A stretch of DNA of 64,000 nt from Bacteriovorax sp. PP10. Its GTDB lineage: Bacteria > Bdellovibrionota > Bacteriovoracia > Bacteriovoracales > Bacteriovoracaceae. The notes under the pieces were generated by a model. It saw only the letters and a program-made list of their open reading frames with translations, made no database searches and had not been told where the DNA came from. Positions 26,779 to 36,263 of the stretch are shown here, piece by piece (positions within the stretch are counted from its first letter, which is position 1; every line of letters starts with the position of its first letter). The stretch is from positions 1,364,001 through 1,428,000 of the forward strand of contig NZ_JAYGJQ010000001.1 in NCBI RefSeq assembly GCF_035013165.1, written 5' to 3'. The position numbers and the translations under genes are program-made.

Positions 26779-28962
26779 ATGAAACGTCTGTGCCTTGTAT
26801 TGGTATTGTTACTCTCTTTTAATGCTTATTCACAGGCGAAAGATCCGAAAGATCCAAGGCGTGAAAAATTAATTGGTAACATTCTAAAAAATGCTCTTGA
26901 AACATATCACTATCGTGGAATTAAAATTAACGATGAAGTGTCTCAAAAAGCATTCCAACAATATTTAAAGAAAATTGATGGATCAAAACAATTCTTAACT
27001 AAGTCAGACATTAAAGAACTGGAAGCTTACCAGTTTCAAATGGACGATGAAATGGTTAGTGGGGATTACGTTTTAATCGAGAAAGGTTTAGCAGTCATCA
27101 AAAAGAGAATTGCTCTTGCTGAAGGACTGAGAAAAGAACTTTTCAAAAAACAATTTGATTTCAATGGTAATGAAACGCTGGAACTTGATCCTGAAAAAAG
27201 AGATTGGGTAACAGACGACACAAAACTAAAAGCTAATTGGGAAATTGTTTTTAAACAGGCCACTCTTAATAAGTATCTTTCTCTAATTGATGAACAAACA
27301 GAGAAGCCGGTAGCGAAGGGAGCAAAAGCTTCTACAAAACCAATTAAGAAAGTAAAAGTTGAAAAGAAACTTACAGATGCTGAATTAAGAACTAAAGCAC
27401 ACGAGTCAGTTTCTAAAAGATTCCAAAAGATTTTCGAACGTCTTGCAGCTCAAGACAGAGAAGATCAAATGGATAACTTCTATAACTCAATCACAGCTAT
27501 TTTTGATCCACATACTAACTACCTTCCTTCTAAGAAGAAAGAAGATTTTGATATCGACATCACAGGTAAACTTGAAGGAATCGGGGCCGTATTACAAGAA
27601 GACGGATCATTCATTAAAGTTGTTCAAATCGTTCCAGGTGGACCTGCTTGGAGAGGAAAGGAACTTGAAACTGATGACGTCATTTTATCAGTTGCTCAAG
27701 GTGCAAAAGAAGCAGTTGACCTTACAGATATGAAAGTGGACGATGCTGTTCGTTACATCCGTGGTAAAAAAGGAACTGAAGTTCGTTTAACAATTAAGAA
27801 AGTTGATGGATCAAGAAAAATTATTTCTATCATCCGTGATGAAATCGAAGTGGCGGCATCTTTTGCTAAATCTTCTGTTCTTCAATATAAAGACTCAGAC
27901 GTAAAAGTTGGATACATTCAACTTCCAAAATTCTACCGTGATTTTGAAAACTCAAAAATCAACTGTACTGATGACGTAAGAAAAGAAATCGAAAGACTTA
28001 AAAAAGCAAAAGTAGACGCTATCGTTCTAGATTTAAGAAACAATGGTGGGGGAGCTCTGGAAGATGCTCGCTTGATGTCAGGACTTTTCATTGAAAAAGG
28101 GCCGATCGTTCAAGTTAAAAACCACATGGGACAAATTGAAGTATTAGAAGATGACGATACAAGTGTTTCTTACGATGGACCGTTAGTCGTACTTCAAAAC
28201 CGTTTCTCTGCTTCAGCATCTGAGATTTTAGCAGGAGCTATGCAAGACTACGGACGTGCAGTGATCGTTGGCGGGGATTTCTCTCACGGAAAAGGAACTG
28301 TTCAAGCTGTTCTTGATTTAAACCGTGGTCCATTAGTTTCAATCTTTGGTGAAACAATGGGAGCTCTAAAAGTAACGATCCAAAAGTTCTACCGTGTAAC
28401 TGGAGCTTCAACTCAGTACAAAGGTATCACTCCAGATTTAATCCTACCGGATATCTACAGCTACGTTGAAAGCCGCGAAAAAGATCTTGAATACTCTCTT
28501 CCATGGGATCAGATTCAAGCAAAACCTTTTTCAAAGTGGAACAAGTTTACTTATAACGTTCCTGACTTAAAAGCGAAGAGTGCAGCTAGAGTAAAAGTGA
28601 ACCCTCGTTTTGCTAAGATCAACCGCAATGTTGATTACTTAAACAAAAAGAAAAAAGAAACAATCGTTTCTCTTAACCTGAAAAAAGTTCAGGATGAAGA
28701 AGCTGCTACAAAGAAAATGGCAGAAGAGTTAAAGCTTGAAGACGAAGACAAAACTGTTATGGTTACAAACTTTGAAGATTCACTTAAAGCTCACGAAAAT
28801 ATCCGTCCAGCTGATATGAAAAAATGGGCAAAAGATTTCGAGCAAAGAAAAGATGAGTGGATTAAAACGTTGAGACAAGATGCTGTCCTGGGAGAGTCAA
28901 TGATGATCGCCGGGGATATCGTAAAGTCACTAAAAACTAAAAACACAGCTTCAGCAAAGTAA
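26779..28962 (+). CDS. prc: Tail-specific (C-terminal processing) protease Prc
   Basis: I choose ATG 26779, with GGAG just upstream and a signal peptide following (MKRLCLVLVLLLSFNAYSQA). The 727-residue periplasmic serine protease has the Prc order: an N-terminal helical domain (about 25-220), PDZ (IVPGGPAWRGKELETDDVI, near residues 275-300), then the S41 core with VLDLRNNGGGAL, nucleophile Ser479 in FSASASEI and general-base Lys505 in HGKGTVQ, and a C-terminal helical domain rich in Lys/Glu. It cleaves proteins at nonpolar C-termini, for example peptidoglycan hydrolases and misfolded envelope proteins. A 74-residue ORF starts 5 bases after its stop and is probably coupled. Confidence 0.93.
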   Translation: MKRLCLVLVLLLSFNAYSQAKDPKDPRREKLIGNILKNALETYHYRGIKINDEVSQKAFQQYLKKIDGSKQFLTKSDIKELEAYQFQMDDEMVSGDYVLIEKGLAVIKKRIALAEGLRKELFKKQFDFNGNETLELDPEKRDWVTDDTKLKANWEIVFKQATLNKYLSLIDEQTEKPVAKGAKASTKPIKKVKVEKKLTDAELRTKAHESVSKRFQKIFERLAAQDREDQMDNFYNSITAIFDPHTNYLPSKKKEDFDIDITGKLEGIGAVLQEDGSFIKVVQIVPGGPAWRGKELETDDVILSVAQGAKEAVDLTDMKVDDAVRYIRGKKGTEVRLTIKKVDGSRKIISIIRDEIEVAASFAKSSVLQYKDSDVKVGYIQLPKFYRDFENSKINCTDDVRKEIERLKKAKVDAIVLDLRNNGGGALEDARLMSGLFIEKGPIVQVKNHMGQIEVLEDDDTSVSYDGPLVVLQNRFSASASEILAGAMQDYGRAVIVGGDFSHGKGTVQAVLDLNRGPLVSIFGETMGALKVTIQKFYRVTGASTQYKGITPDLILPDIYSYVESREKDLEYSLPWDQIQAKPFSKWNKFTYNVPDLKAKSAARVKVNPRFAKINRNVDYLNKKKKETIVSLNLKKVQDEEAATKKMAEELKLEDEDKTVMVTNFEDSLKAHENIRPADMKKWAKDFEQRKDEWIKTLRQDAVLGESMMIAGDIVKSLKTKNTASAK

Positions 28963-28967
28963 GAGAT

Positions 28968-29192
28968 ATGTTAGACAATCAAGATATAAATACAATTTTA
29001 GAAAAATTAGAAAATTTAGAAGATGAAGAACTGGCAGTTGAACTCCTTAAGGAGTTCAACTCTGCTTCTAAAGATCTCGGCAAACTACTGCTTAACCTCG
29101 ACAAGTCATTGCCTCATGAAGAGTGGAAAAAGCAATGTGACGAAGCTCAGAGCAGAGTCAATGCAGTCGTCTCTCGTATTCATGATTTATAA
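28968..29192 (+). CDS. Small helical protein coupled to prc
   Basis: The 74-residue acidic protein is predicted to be almost all helix (ILEKLENLEDEELAVELLKEF ..., WKKQCDEAQSRVNAVVSRI). It starts 5 bases after the prc stop, so it is probably translated from the same mRNA. The tail loosely recalls exonuclease VII small subunit, but the family's ELExGxLxLEE centre is missing. I do not assign a function. Confidence 0.6.
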   Translation: MLDNQDINTILEKLENLEDEELAVELLKEFNSASKDLGKLLLNLDKSLPHEEWKKQCDEAQSRVNAVVSRIHDL

Positions 29193-29227
29193 TCACTATT
29201 GGTAAATGAAAAGTAGGATGCTTTTTT

Positions 29228-29902
29228 ATGACTGAAAAGAAAACGGGAACAAGAACTATTGTTAAGCCACAATCTATGTCCATGTCGGAAGGAACATCAC
29301 AGTTCCATGTCGAGACGGCCCCTCTAGACCCATTTGATGATGGGAAGAAAAGAAAACTAAAACTCGACTACGATACTCAAAAACCTGCTAAAAGTAGACA
29401 GCAGCTTTATAACGAAATGAAGCAGGAAGAAGAAATTCTTGATCAGGACGTTTATCAGTATGCTTCAATCGTAGAGAGAGGAATTTCTCTGGCAATTGAT
29501 TGCGTGTTTATATTTATTCTCTATAAGCTTGTTGTTTTTCTCGTTCCACTTGAGTTTAAGCTTTCTCATTACTTCATGGATCAATATAAAATTCAGTTCA
29601 TGTTTGGTGAAGCTGCTTTTATAAAGTTACTTCTTATTTTAAGTACTATTGCTGCTTTATTCTTTGGAATCGTTTTTCCGATGGCCTTTTTCAATAATAG
29701 TCTTGGGAAGAAGTTGGTTGGATTGAAAGTGAGAGGGGATGAGAAGTATACGCTGACGATTTCGGAAGCGTTTATGAGAGAAGTTATTATGAAGCCGATT
29801 AGTATGGGGTGTTTGGTTGGGTTTGTTCTGCCGTTTTTTGGTGGAAAGGAGAGGAAGTCTCTTCATGATAAGGTGATGCATACTTTTGTTATTAAGGGCT
29901 AG
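29228..29902 (+). CDS. RDD-family membrane protein
   Basis: The 224-residue protein has a polar N-terminal region of about 80 residues, rich in Lys and Gln, then the RDD domain: ERGISLAIDCVFIFILYKL, a central hydrophobic helix, and NNSLGKKLVGLKVRG followed by FMREVIMKPISMGCLVGFVLPFF and KERKSLHDKVMHTFVIKG. These are the family's R/D-containing helices. RDD proteins are inner-membrane proteins, sometimes linked to ion transport or envelope processes, but usually uncharacterised. It is 35 bases downstream of the small helical gene, on the same strand as prc. Confidence 0.85.
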   Translation: MTEKKTGTRTIVKPQSMSMSEGTSQFHVETAPLDPFDDGKKRKLKLDYDTQKPAKSRQQLYNEMKQEEEILDQDVYQYASIVERGISLAIDCVFIFILYKLVVFLVPLEFKLSHYFMDQYKIQFMFGEAAFIKLLLILSTIAALFFGIVFPMAFFNNSLGKKLVGLKVRGDEKYTLTISEAFMREVIMKPISMGCLVGFVLPFFGGKERKSLHDKVMHTFVIKG

Positions 29903-29943
29903 TCGTAGAAACGAATGACAACGATTTGATGAGCAAATAGCAG

Positions 29944-30339
29944 ATGAAAATTATGAAGTTATTTGAAAATAAGAAATCTCGTTTCATTATTATATCAATA
30001 CTTGGTGCTCTACAAGTCGCTTCCTTTACAATTATTCCAAAAGAATCCTCTATAAATCTATTTTTAGTGGTTAATTTATCGTATTTTTTCTTAGGATTAA
30101 TATCTATTAATTGGAAAGAGGCATGCAAAAATATTTTTCTTGTCACTATCCCAGTGTTCCTTTTTATGACACTCATTTTTCTAGTACCAGCAATAATTAA
30201 AGGAAATATTACTGATGTTTTTTGGCCAATTAAAGCAGGACTTCAAATATGGAGTCTTACTTTAATCGTTGGGATGCCCATATTTTTTCTTGGCTTCGGG
30301 TCTCGATACATAGCTCTTTTAATTTTAAAAAGAGAGTAG
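29944..30339 (+). CDS. Small membrane protein of unknown function
   Basis: The 131-residue ORF encodes about four hydrophobic helices (FIIISILGALQVASFTII, INLFLVVNLSYFFLGLI, IFLVTIPVFLFMTLIFLV, LQIWSLTLIVGMPIFFLGFG) with a basic N-terminus (KLFENKKSR). I recognise no family. No good ribosome site precedes ATG 29944 or the ATG three codons on. The codon pattern is AT-rich, like a weakly expressed or recently acquired gene. The overlapping minus-strand ORF is less plausible. Confidence 0.5.
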   Translation: MKIMKLFENKKSRFIIISILGALQVASFTIIPKESSINLFLVVNLSYFFLGLISINWKEACKNIFLVTIPVFLFMTLIFLVPAIIKGNITDVFWPIKAGLQIWSLTLIVGMPIFFLGFGSRYIALLILKRE

Positions 30340-30373
30340 CTATCTTAAAGCTGATAAACGAATCAAATACCGG

Positions 30374-31462
30374 CTATTCAACAATCAATTTCTGAATAAA
30401 GTCCGCCTGCGAAGAAACCGCATCCAGCGCCACTTCTTTATCAATAAACCCTTTCTGATAAAGAAACATAATATGCTGATCGAAAGTCTGCCCACCGTTA
30501 GTCGACTTACCTTGACCTTGTGAAATAATACTTGGAATTCTATTTAGATCATCTTTCCCACTGATACAGTCGCGGATCCCCGCTGACGTTACCATGATCT
30601 CTTGAGCAATAACCACTTTGCCATTTTTTCCGGCAAGCATTCTTTGTCCAATAATCGCGTGAAGATTTTCAGCAAGTCTCTTTCTCACTTCCGGCTGCTC
30701 GTGAGCAGGGTACATAGAAATCAGACGGCCGATTGTTGTAACAGTATTTGTAGTGTGCAGAGTAGAGAATACCACGTGACCAGTTTCAGCAGCTTTTAAG
30801 GCCGTATTAGCTGTCACTTGATCGCGCATTTCTCCTATTGAGATAACATCAGGGTCCTGACGAAGGGCCGCTCTTAAACCAGAATTAAAGTCTTCTGTGT
30901 CTCTTCCTACTTCTCTTTGCGAGATGCGGGATTTCTTTTGCTCGTACATATACTCAATCGGATCTTCGATTGTGATGATATGAGACGCTCTATTTTCATT
31001 TATGTGATCGATCATTGCTGAAAGAGTTGTACTCTTTCCTGATCCTGTTGCCCCGGTAACCAGAATCATCCCGCGTTTTTGAAGTGCGATTTTTCCCAGA
31101 GTCTTGGGCATATCAAGTTCAGCTAAATTGGGAATGCGAGTATTGATGATTCTCAAAACGATTCCAATTTGGCCAAAGTAACTAAAAATGTTGTAACGAA
31201 TTCTGCAAAGATCTGGGATAGTGATGGCCCCATCTAATTCTTCTTTCACCAGGTCAGCTCTCGGCCCACCAGGTTGATCGGCCGTTAAGATTTTTACGAT
31301 ATCGTGAAGGTCAGTCGAGTTAAAAGTTTTAGTCTGAACCGGAACAAGATCCCCTGAAATACGTAAACAAGGTGTCTCGTTAGTACGAATATGGATGTCA
31401 CTAGCTTTGTGTTGGATAGCAACAGTCACTAAAGAAGAAAGATTTTTTAAAGTAAACGCCAT
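30374..31462 (-). CDS. pilT: Type IV pilus retraction ATPase PilT
   Basis: The 362-residue AAA+-like secretion ATPase has Walker A GATGSGKST (residues 137-145), the Asp box IEDPIEYMYE, Walker B ISIGEMRDQVTA and HVVFSTLHTTNT, the arrangement of PilT/PilU. The N-terminal domain KASDIHIRTNETPCLRISG is also typical. PilT powers pilus retraction, which drives twitching and, in predatory bacteria, prey entry and attachment. No other pilus gene is near. PilT and PilU cannot be separated with certainty; the C-terminal segment after the ATPase core (QTFDQHIMFLYQKGFI) is close to both. Confidence 0.9.
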   Translation of the reverse strand: MAFTLKNLSSLVTVAIQHKASDIHIRTNETPCLRISGDLVPVQTKTFNSTDLHDIVKILTADQPGGPRADLVKEELDGAITIPDLCRIRYNIFSYFGQIGIVLRIINTRIPNLAELDMPKTLGKIALQKRGMILVTGATGSGKSTTLSAMIDHINENRASHIITIEDPIEYMYEQKKSRISQREVGRDTEDFNSGLRAALRQDPDVISIGEMRDQVTANTALKAAETGHVVFSTLHTTNTVTTIGRLISMYPAHEQPEVRKRLAENLHAIIGQRMLAGKNGKVVIAQEIMVTSAGIRDCISGKDDLNRIPSIISQGQGKSTNGGQTFDQHIMFLYQKGFIDKEVALDAVSSQADFIQKLIVE

Positions 31463-31519
31463 GCCCTAATACCCAATTCAATTTCAATATGGTTCGATAT
31501 AGTTTATTATCCTAGGAGA

Positions 31520-32533
31520 ATGAAAATAAAGAAAGTTCTAATTATTCGCTTTTCCAGTTTCGGAGACATCGTCCAGTGCTCTTCAGTTGTTGAACTAATT
31601 CGTCAGAAATACCCTGAAGCGGTTATTGACTGGGTCACAAGAAGCGAGTTCGATTACCTGGTAAAACTCAATCATGACGTCAATCACGTCTGGTCATTCA
31701 ATAAAAAGCTTGGTTTCAAAGGCTTACTTGATTTGGGAATGAAGCTTCGTGCTGAAAACTATGATCACGTTTACGATGCCCATAACAATTTACGTTCATC
31801 ACTTTTATCATTAATGATGAGATTTAAACTGTTGCAAAAACCTAACTGGTTAACACGTTCAAAGGATCGTTTTAAACGAATTTTATTATTCACTTTCAGA
31901 ATTAATACTTTTCCAAAACCTTTTAAAGGGATCCACTCATACCGAGCACCATTATTGAAATGGGGGATTGCTCCCAACGATGATGAAAAGCTTGTGACTT
32001 GGGATTTCAAACCAGAGGCCCGTGCTAAAGTAAGTCCTTTCTTAAAAGATAAAAAGACCATCGTACTGGTTCCTTCTGCGGCCTGGGAAATGAAGAGATG
32101 GCCTCTGCCTTTATGGAAGAAATTAATTTCAATTATGCCTGAGCATAACTTTGTTGTGTTAGGTGGGAAAGAAGATCATTTCTGTGAAGAGCTAAAAGCA
32201 ATTGATCCATCTCGAGTTGAAAACTTGGCGGGAAAGTTGTCTCTGGTTGAAAGCTGCGCTCTGATTGAGAAATCAGAACTGGTTATTTCTGCTGATACAG
32301 GATTACTTCATGTGGCCGATGTTTTAGGGATTAAAGCATTGTCTCTTATGGGGCCTACTGCTTTTGGTTTCACAACTGGAAAGCAGATTCATACAATGGA
32401 AGTCGATCTACCGTGCAGGCCGTGCACTAAAGACGGCCGTGGCAGTTGTTCTCAGGATGTTTACCAGAAGTGTATGGTGGATATTACTCCTGAGATGGTG
32501 TCGCTTGAAGCTCAACGCATTCTCCGCGAATAG
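31520..32533 (+). CDS. Glycosyltransferase family 9 (heptosyltransferase-like)
   Basis: The 337-residue protein fits GT9: KKVLIIRFSSFGDIVQCSSVVELIRQ at the N-terminus, the GGKEDHFC loop, and the C-terminal SADTGLLHVADVLGIKALSLMGPT nucleotide-binding region. It probably adds a heptose or other sugar to the lipopolysaccharide core at the cytoplasmic side of the inner membrane. The start ATG follows AGGAGA with only about one base spacing, and a TATTAT -10-like sequence lies 9 bases upstream, so translation may be leaderless. The last 50 bases overlap the convergent deaminase-like gene. Confidence 0.85.
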   Translation: MKIKKVLIIRFSSFGDIVQCSSVVELIRQKYPEAVIDWVTRSEFDYLVKLNHDVNHVWSFNKKLGFKGLLDLGMKLRAENYDHVYDAHNNLRSSLLSLMMRFKLLQKPNWLTRSKDRFKRILLFTFRINTFPKPFKGIHSYRAPLLKWGIAPNDDEKLVTWDFKPEARAKVSPFLKDKKTIVLVPSAAWEMKRWPLPLWKKLISIMPEHNFVVLGGKEDHFCEELKAIDPSRVENLAGKLSLVESCALIEKSELVISADTGLLHVADVLGIKALSLMGPTAFGFTTGKQIHTMEVDLPCRPCTKDGRGSCSQDVYQKCMVDITPEMVSLEAQRILRE

Positions 32534-34157
32534 TTTTTCTCATTTCCCACAACAAATGACTAATGTATGGACGACGAGTTTCTTTCGTCGCGACCATTAA
32601 CAGTTTTGTAATTTTTAAACTATTTGGATTTGAGTAAAGAAGAATCAAAAGTTCCTGAATATAGTTCGTACTCAACGTAATGTAGTTGTCGGTCCCTATT
32701 CCCAGCTGAACCCCTTTTTTCTCCCACCACGAAAATGGATGGTCTTTATAATCCGGGAAAGCACCCGTTAATTTTAAATTTGAAGAGGGAAGAGCAACCA
32801 GAGAAACTTTCTTATTAATCATGCGGTTTAAAACGTCATGCTGATAATGCTCAACTTCGCGGGCCGTATGAAATTTTGTTTTGAGGAACTTCACCATTTC
32901 TTTCGGATTAAGAGTTATACCATTGATAATTTTTTCTCTAACTTCTTCGTCATGCCATTCCATATCCATAATTTCATCATATTCAAAGCTTTTTGGATTA
33001 AGTGGTTTTTGCTGCTGATTCATTTCCATAATACGTTGGTATAGACGGTGAAAATAAAAGTTGGGATTGATCCCAAGACTTAGCCCGTGCTCAAGTGTAT
33101 CTATATGCCAGATGTTGAGAGCGTTATCTACGGCCTGAACACCGAGCCTTAAAATCTTCCATGTCTCGCCATGGTGACTTCTGATTTTGAATCCCTGGAA
33201 TTGCAGGCGACGAAGCCCTGATTTCATTTCAAGGAAATGTTTTTTCTTATAAACTTCTTTCTCATCTCCAACCGTATCAACTTCACTTAACACTTCAGAG
33301 AGAAATGGATACTTTTTCAGAATTTCTATAATCGTCATAACCTGATCTTCGAAATGCTCTTTCTTAGAAGGGTAAGCACTTTGATCAAAAAAGTTAGACT
33401 CTTTTCTAAAGCTAGGTGAAAGAATGAAATTAAAGAATGGTTTTTCTGCTTTAAATTTCATGAAGCCTTCATAAAGGCCGAGAACAACATCGTCTTCAGT
33501 TAAATTTTCTAATCCCGGGATTTGTTCATCACTGATTCCAGTACTTCTTGAAAGAGTGAATTTAAGTCTGATTTTTCCAACATTATATTTTGAATAGAGC
33601 TCACTGGCCATGTGGTAGGCAGCTTCAACGTGGGCCTCTTTAGTCGTCAGAATAAGTTTTGATAAATAAAGAATTTTTAAATAGGTCTTAAATTGTTCAC
33701 CCTCTTTTAATCTGATTAAACGGTCAACGTCTTCAACAGAGTTAAGTGGAATAGCATTGTCACCGTAAACTTGTTTGATCTTATCTTCATACAGTTGCTT
33801 ATCCGGACCTTCTAGTAATACTTTTAAGCGAGGAAAAATAAACTCAGCAGAAAGAGAGCCGGTTAAATGGATATGCTCTTCATGATATGAAAGTGGAAAA
33901 TCTTTAAAAAATCCGAAAAATGCCTCTGAAAAAGGGTGAGACAGGAGTGTTGAAATATCGACATCGTTATTATGAAAACCAATAATAAGTTTTCTAAATT
34001 CAGCTAATGACTTCTCCACTAAAGGATTAGATTTTAATTCAGGATGGTAAGCAAGGAGCTCCAGAGTATCGTTGATCGTAATTCCGTTGGTCTCACTGAT
34101 CACATCAATGAGTGCACATTTTATATCATGAATGACTTTTTCATTTTTTGAGAACAT
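32484..34157 (-). CDS. Adenosine-deaminase-like metal-dependent hydrolase
   Basis: The 557-residue protein is longer than standard adenosine deaminases (about 350). The metal-site motifs appear in order: HIHLTG (His95, His97), SHHGETWKI in the middle, HIDTLEHGLS, ALPSSNLKLTG (usual PxSN) and GIGTDN (Asp metal ligand). It should therefore bind zinc and hydrolyse a nucleoside-like or related amine; substrate is unknown. The N-terminal 85 residues are extra. Its start codon overlaps the stop of the membrane J-domain gene as TAATG, so translation is coupled. The 3' end overlaps the GT9 gene by 50 bases on the other strand, and no terminator separates them. Confidence 0.8.
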   Translation of the reverse strand: MFSKNEKVIHDIKCALIDVISETNGITINDTLELLAYHPELKSNPLVEKSLAEFRKLIIGFHNNDVDISTLLSHPFSEAFFGFFKDFPLSYHEEHIHLTGSLSAEFIFPRLKVLLEGPDKQLYEDKIKQVYGDNAIPLNSVEDVDRLIRLKEGEQFKTYLKILYLSKLILTTKEAHVEAAYHMASELYSKYNVGKIRLKFTLSRSTGISDEQIPGLENLTEDDVVLGLYEGFMKFKAEKPFFNFILSPSFRKESNFFDQSAYPSKKEHFEDQVMTIIEILKKYPFLSEVLSEVDTVGDEKEVYKKKHFLEMKSGLRRLQFQGFKIRSHHGETWKILRLGVQAVDNALNIWHIDTLEHGLSLGINPNFYFHRLYQRIMEMNQQQKPLNPKSFEYDEIMDMEWHDEEVREKIINGITLNPKEMVKFLKTKFHTAREVEHYQHDVLNRMINKKVSLVALPSSNLKLTGAFPDYKDHPFSWWEKKGVQLGIGTDNYITLSTNYIQELLILLYSNPNSLKITKLLMVATKETRRPYISHLLWEMRKTIRGECVELQATPSQE

Positions 34158-35197
34158 TATTTTTTCCTTTCTACGCTGATGATGTCGTAGGCTTCTTGTA
34201 TATGATTAAAATTTAAAATAGCTTTTTTCTCTAAAGCTTTTGGCAGTTTCAATTGTCCAATTTTATCGGGGTGCTTTAGCATCGCCATCTTCTTATAGAT
34301 CTTCTTAATTTCTTCCATTTCCATTTCAGGAGTGGCCTTAAGAATCGTATAAGCTGTAGCGATATCTTTTTTGTGTTGAACCTTAGGCGTAGGGATTAAA
34401 ACGTCCGCATAAGTCAGGAGCAGGCTGAGCTCTTCTATAAAGATCGAATGCCCTTTGGCCCATAGATTGGCCTCTTTTTTCAGGATTAAATCTGTGGCCT
34501 CTTTCATTGTATCTTCAGAGTATTGATGAAGAGTGAGTTTATTTTCATAAAGACGATCTTCTTTCATTTCTCTTTTAGCAGACAAGGCAAAGAGTACTTT
34601 TAATTGTAGTGCCAGGGCAAATTCCATAGGATCGACGTGACATTTTTTGGCCACTCGATCGATAAGATTGAATTCTTTGTTTCTGATTTCTTCAATCATA
34701 ATAAGAAACAACATCAGTAGGCTAAGGTAGTGCTTAATAGCATCCAATGATTTTTGATTTTCAACACTCAGGTAACCCAAGTACTTTCTCTTTTCTGATA
34801 AAAGGATAAAGGCATTCACTTTCGTTTCAGCAAGTGTGTATGAATAAGTTTTAGTGATCTCGTCTTTGATACCTTTGGCGAAATCTCCACCACCCCAGCG
34901 GGTTTCTTTGTAGAGTGTTTCAACTTCTTTTGTCACAGGAGCGGAAGGAGCATGAGAAACAGATTCATTTGTTTCTTTGAGGACAACAGATTCTTGTCTG
35001 CCCACTAACCCATATTGAGAGCGCAGTCTTTCTTTCTGGCGTTTGATCATTCCATCAATATCATTTTCAGGATTGTAGGCACCAGGGATTTTTCTTTTTA
35101 AGATTTCAAAGATAACTGGCCCCACCACTTTGGCGAAGACAACAATTAAAACGACACCGAGACCGACTCGGATGATAATATCTTTATTAACAGACAT
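34157..35197 (-). CDS. Membrane-anchored J-domain protein (DjlA-like layout)
   Basis: The 346-residue protein has an N-terminal transmembrane helix (VGLGVVLIVVFAKVVGPVIF), a Glu/Lys-rich middle region with a hydrophobic helical block near residues 155-185, and a C-terminal J domain (about residues 270-345) with the HPD motif in MLKHPDKIGQLKLP. J domains stimulate Hsp70 (DnaK) ATPase. This order recalls DjlA (membrane helix, helical domain, J domain), though the middle is not clearly TerB-like. Its stop and the start of the downstream hydrolase overlap by one base, so the two are coupled and may act together. Confidence 0.8.
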   Translation of the reverse strand: MSVNKDIIIRVGLGVVLIVVFAKVVGPVIFEILKRKIPGAYNPENDIDGMIKRQKERLRSQYGLVGRQESVVLKETNESVSHAPSAPVTKEVETLYKETRWGGGDFAKGIKDEITKTYSYTLAETKVNAFILLSEKRKYLGYLSVENQKSLDAIKHYLSLLMLFLIMIEEIRNKEFNLIDRVAKKCHVDPMEFALALQLKVLFALSAKREMKEDRLYENKLTLHQYSEDTMKEATDLILKKEANLWAKGHSIFIEELSLLLTYADVLIPTPKVQHKKDIATAYTILKATPEMEMEEIKKIYKKMAMLKHPDKIGQLKLPKALEKKAILNFNHIQEAYDIISVERKK

Positions 35198-35252
35198 AAA
35201 TTATAGTATCATTAAATGAAATTTAATAAAATTACCTTTGCGAGAGTAACTG

Positions 35253-36254
35253 ATGTTTACGTGGTCAATAAAAGAAATAGAACTTCCTCTAAAGTTTACC
35301 TGGAATATTTCACGAAATAGCTCAGATACTAAGAAGAACTTCATCGTTAAGGTGAAAAATGGATCAATTGAAGCTTACGGCGAAGTGGCCTTCAATGTGC
35401 GATATGGTGAAAGCCGCGACCTGATCCTGGAAAAGTTCGAAGAATTTAAAAACAATGCCCCTCAAGAGTTCAATGGCGTCGAAAGTGTTGTGGCCTACCT
35501 GGAAACAACGGATCTTCCGCAGTCATTAAAATTCGGGATAGAGTCAAGCTTCGTTCATTACGTAGCAATTTTGTCAGGTAAGACAGTTCCTCAGTTAATG
35601 GGAACAAATACTATTGCCAGCGTTAAGACTTCTTTTTCAATTCCTATTATGGAAATTGGAAAGATCGAAAGTTTTATCAAAGACAACAACCTTCAAAGAT
35701 TTTCAGTATTAAAAGTAAAAGTGAATCGCGAGATCGCTCAGGATTTCTGTGCAGAAGTTTTAAGATTAACGAACGTTCCTTTAAGAGTGGACGCTAACGA
35801 GTCTTTTGAATCAGCAAGAGAGACACTACAGTTCTTAGAAAAATTCCCACAAATTAATCGTCTGGAGTTTTTAGAGCAACCACTACCAAGTAATATGCAC
35901 GATGAAGCGCTGGAATTAAAAAAGCATTCAAACGTCATGTTAATGGCCGATGAATCGGTGACAAAAGAAGAAGTGAACGAATACCACGTTGAGAGATTCC
36001 ATGCTGTAAACGTGAAGATGATGAAGGCCGGTGGATACATGCGTGCCATTAAGCAATTAAGACAAGCGAAAGTGCTGGGTCTTAAAACAATGCTTGGGTG
36101 TATGGTTGAAACAAGTCTGGGAATATCTAGTGCACTAAATATCGCAGGCGGCGTAGATTTCTACGATCTTGATGGGTGTCTTTTAATTAAAGATGATCCA
36201 TACAAGTTAGTCAGTGAAGAGAATGGAAAGATTTTTTATTCTTATATTCAATAG
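35253..36254 (+). CDS. Dipeptide epimerase / muconate-lactonizing-type enolase superfamily enzyme
   Basis: The 333-residue protein has the enolase-superfamily active site of L-Ala-D/L-Glu-type epimerases: KVKV (Lys154, Lys156) as one base pair, metal ligands Asp180 in RVDANES, Glu208 in LEQP and Asp233 in ADES, the second base Lys255 in NVKMMKAGG, then MLGCMVETSLGISS and LDGCLLI with Asp near 305-307. This order supports epimerisation of dipeptides such as those from peptidoglycan recycling. That activity would suit an organism that breaks down prey cell walls (inference). It starts 55 bases after, and divergent from, the J-domain gene. The o-succinylbenzoate synthase branch is less likely from the MLGCMVETS segment. 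Confidence 0.85.
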   Translation: MFTWSIKEIELPLKFTWNISRNSSDTKKNFIVKVKNGSIEAYGEVAFNVRYGESRDLILEKFEEFKNNAPQEFNGVESVVAYLETTDLPQSLKFGIESSFVHYVAILSGKTVPQLMGTNTIASVKTSFSIPIMEIGKIESFIKDNNLQRFSVLKVKVNREIAQDFCAEVLRLTNVPLRVDANESFESARETLQFLEKFPQINRLEFLEQPLPSNMHDEALELKKHSNVMLMADESVTKEEVNEYHVERFHAVNVKMMKAGGYMRAIKQLRQAKVLGLKTMLGCMVETSLGISSALNIAGGVDFYDLDGCLLIKDDPYKLVSEENGKIFYSYIQ

Positions 36255-36263
36255 CTAGTAAAA

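Noticed and set aside
28968-29192. Exonuclease VII small subunit
   Set aside because: Size and helical tail fit, but the conserved central motif is missing and no xseA is nearby.
29892-30176. Minus-strand 94-codon ORF overlapping the small membrane protein
   Set aside because: The plus-strand frame shows four regular hydrophobic helices, while the minus frame has no start signal or consistent pattern.
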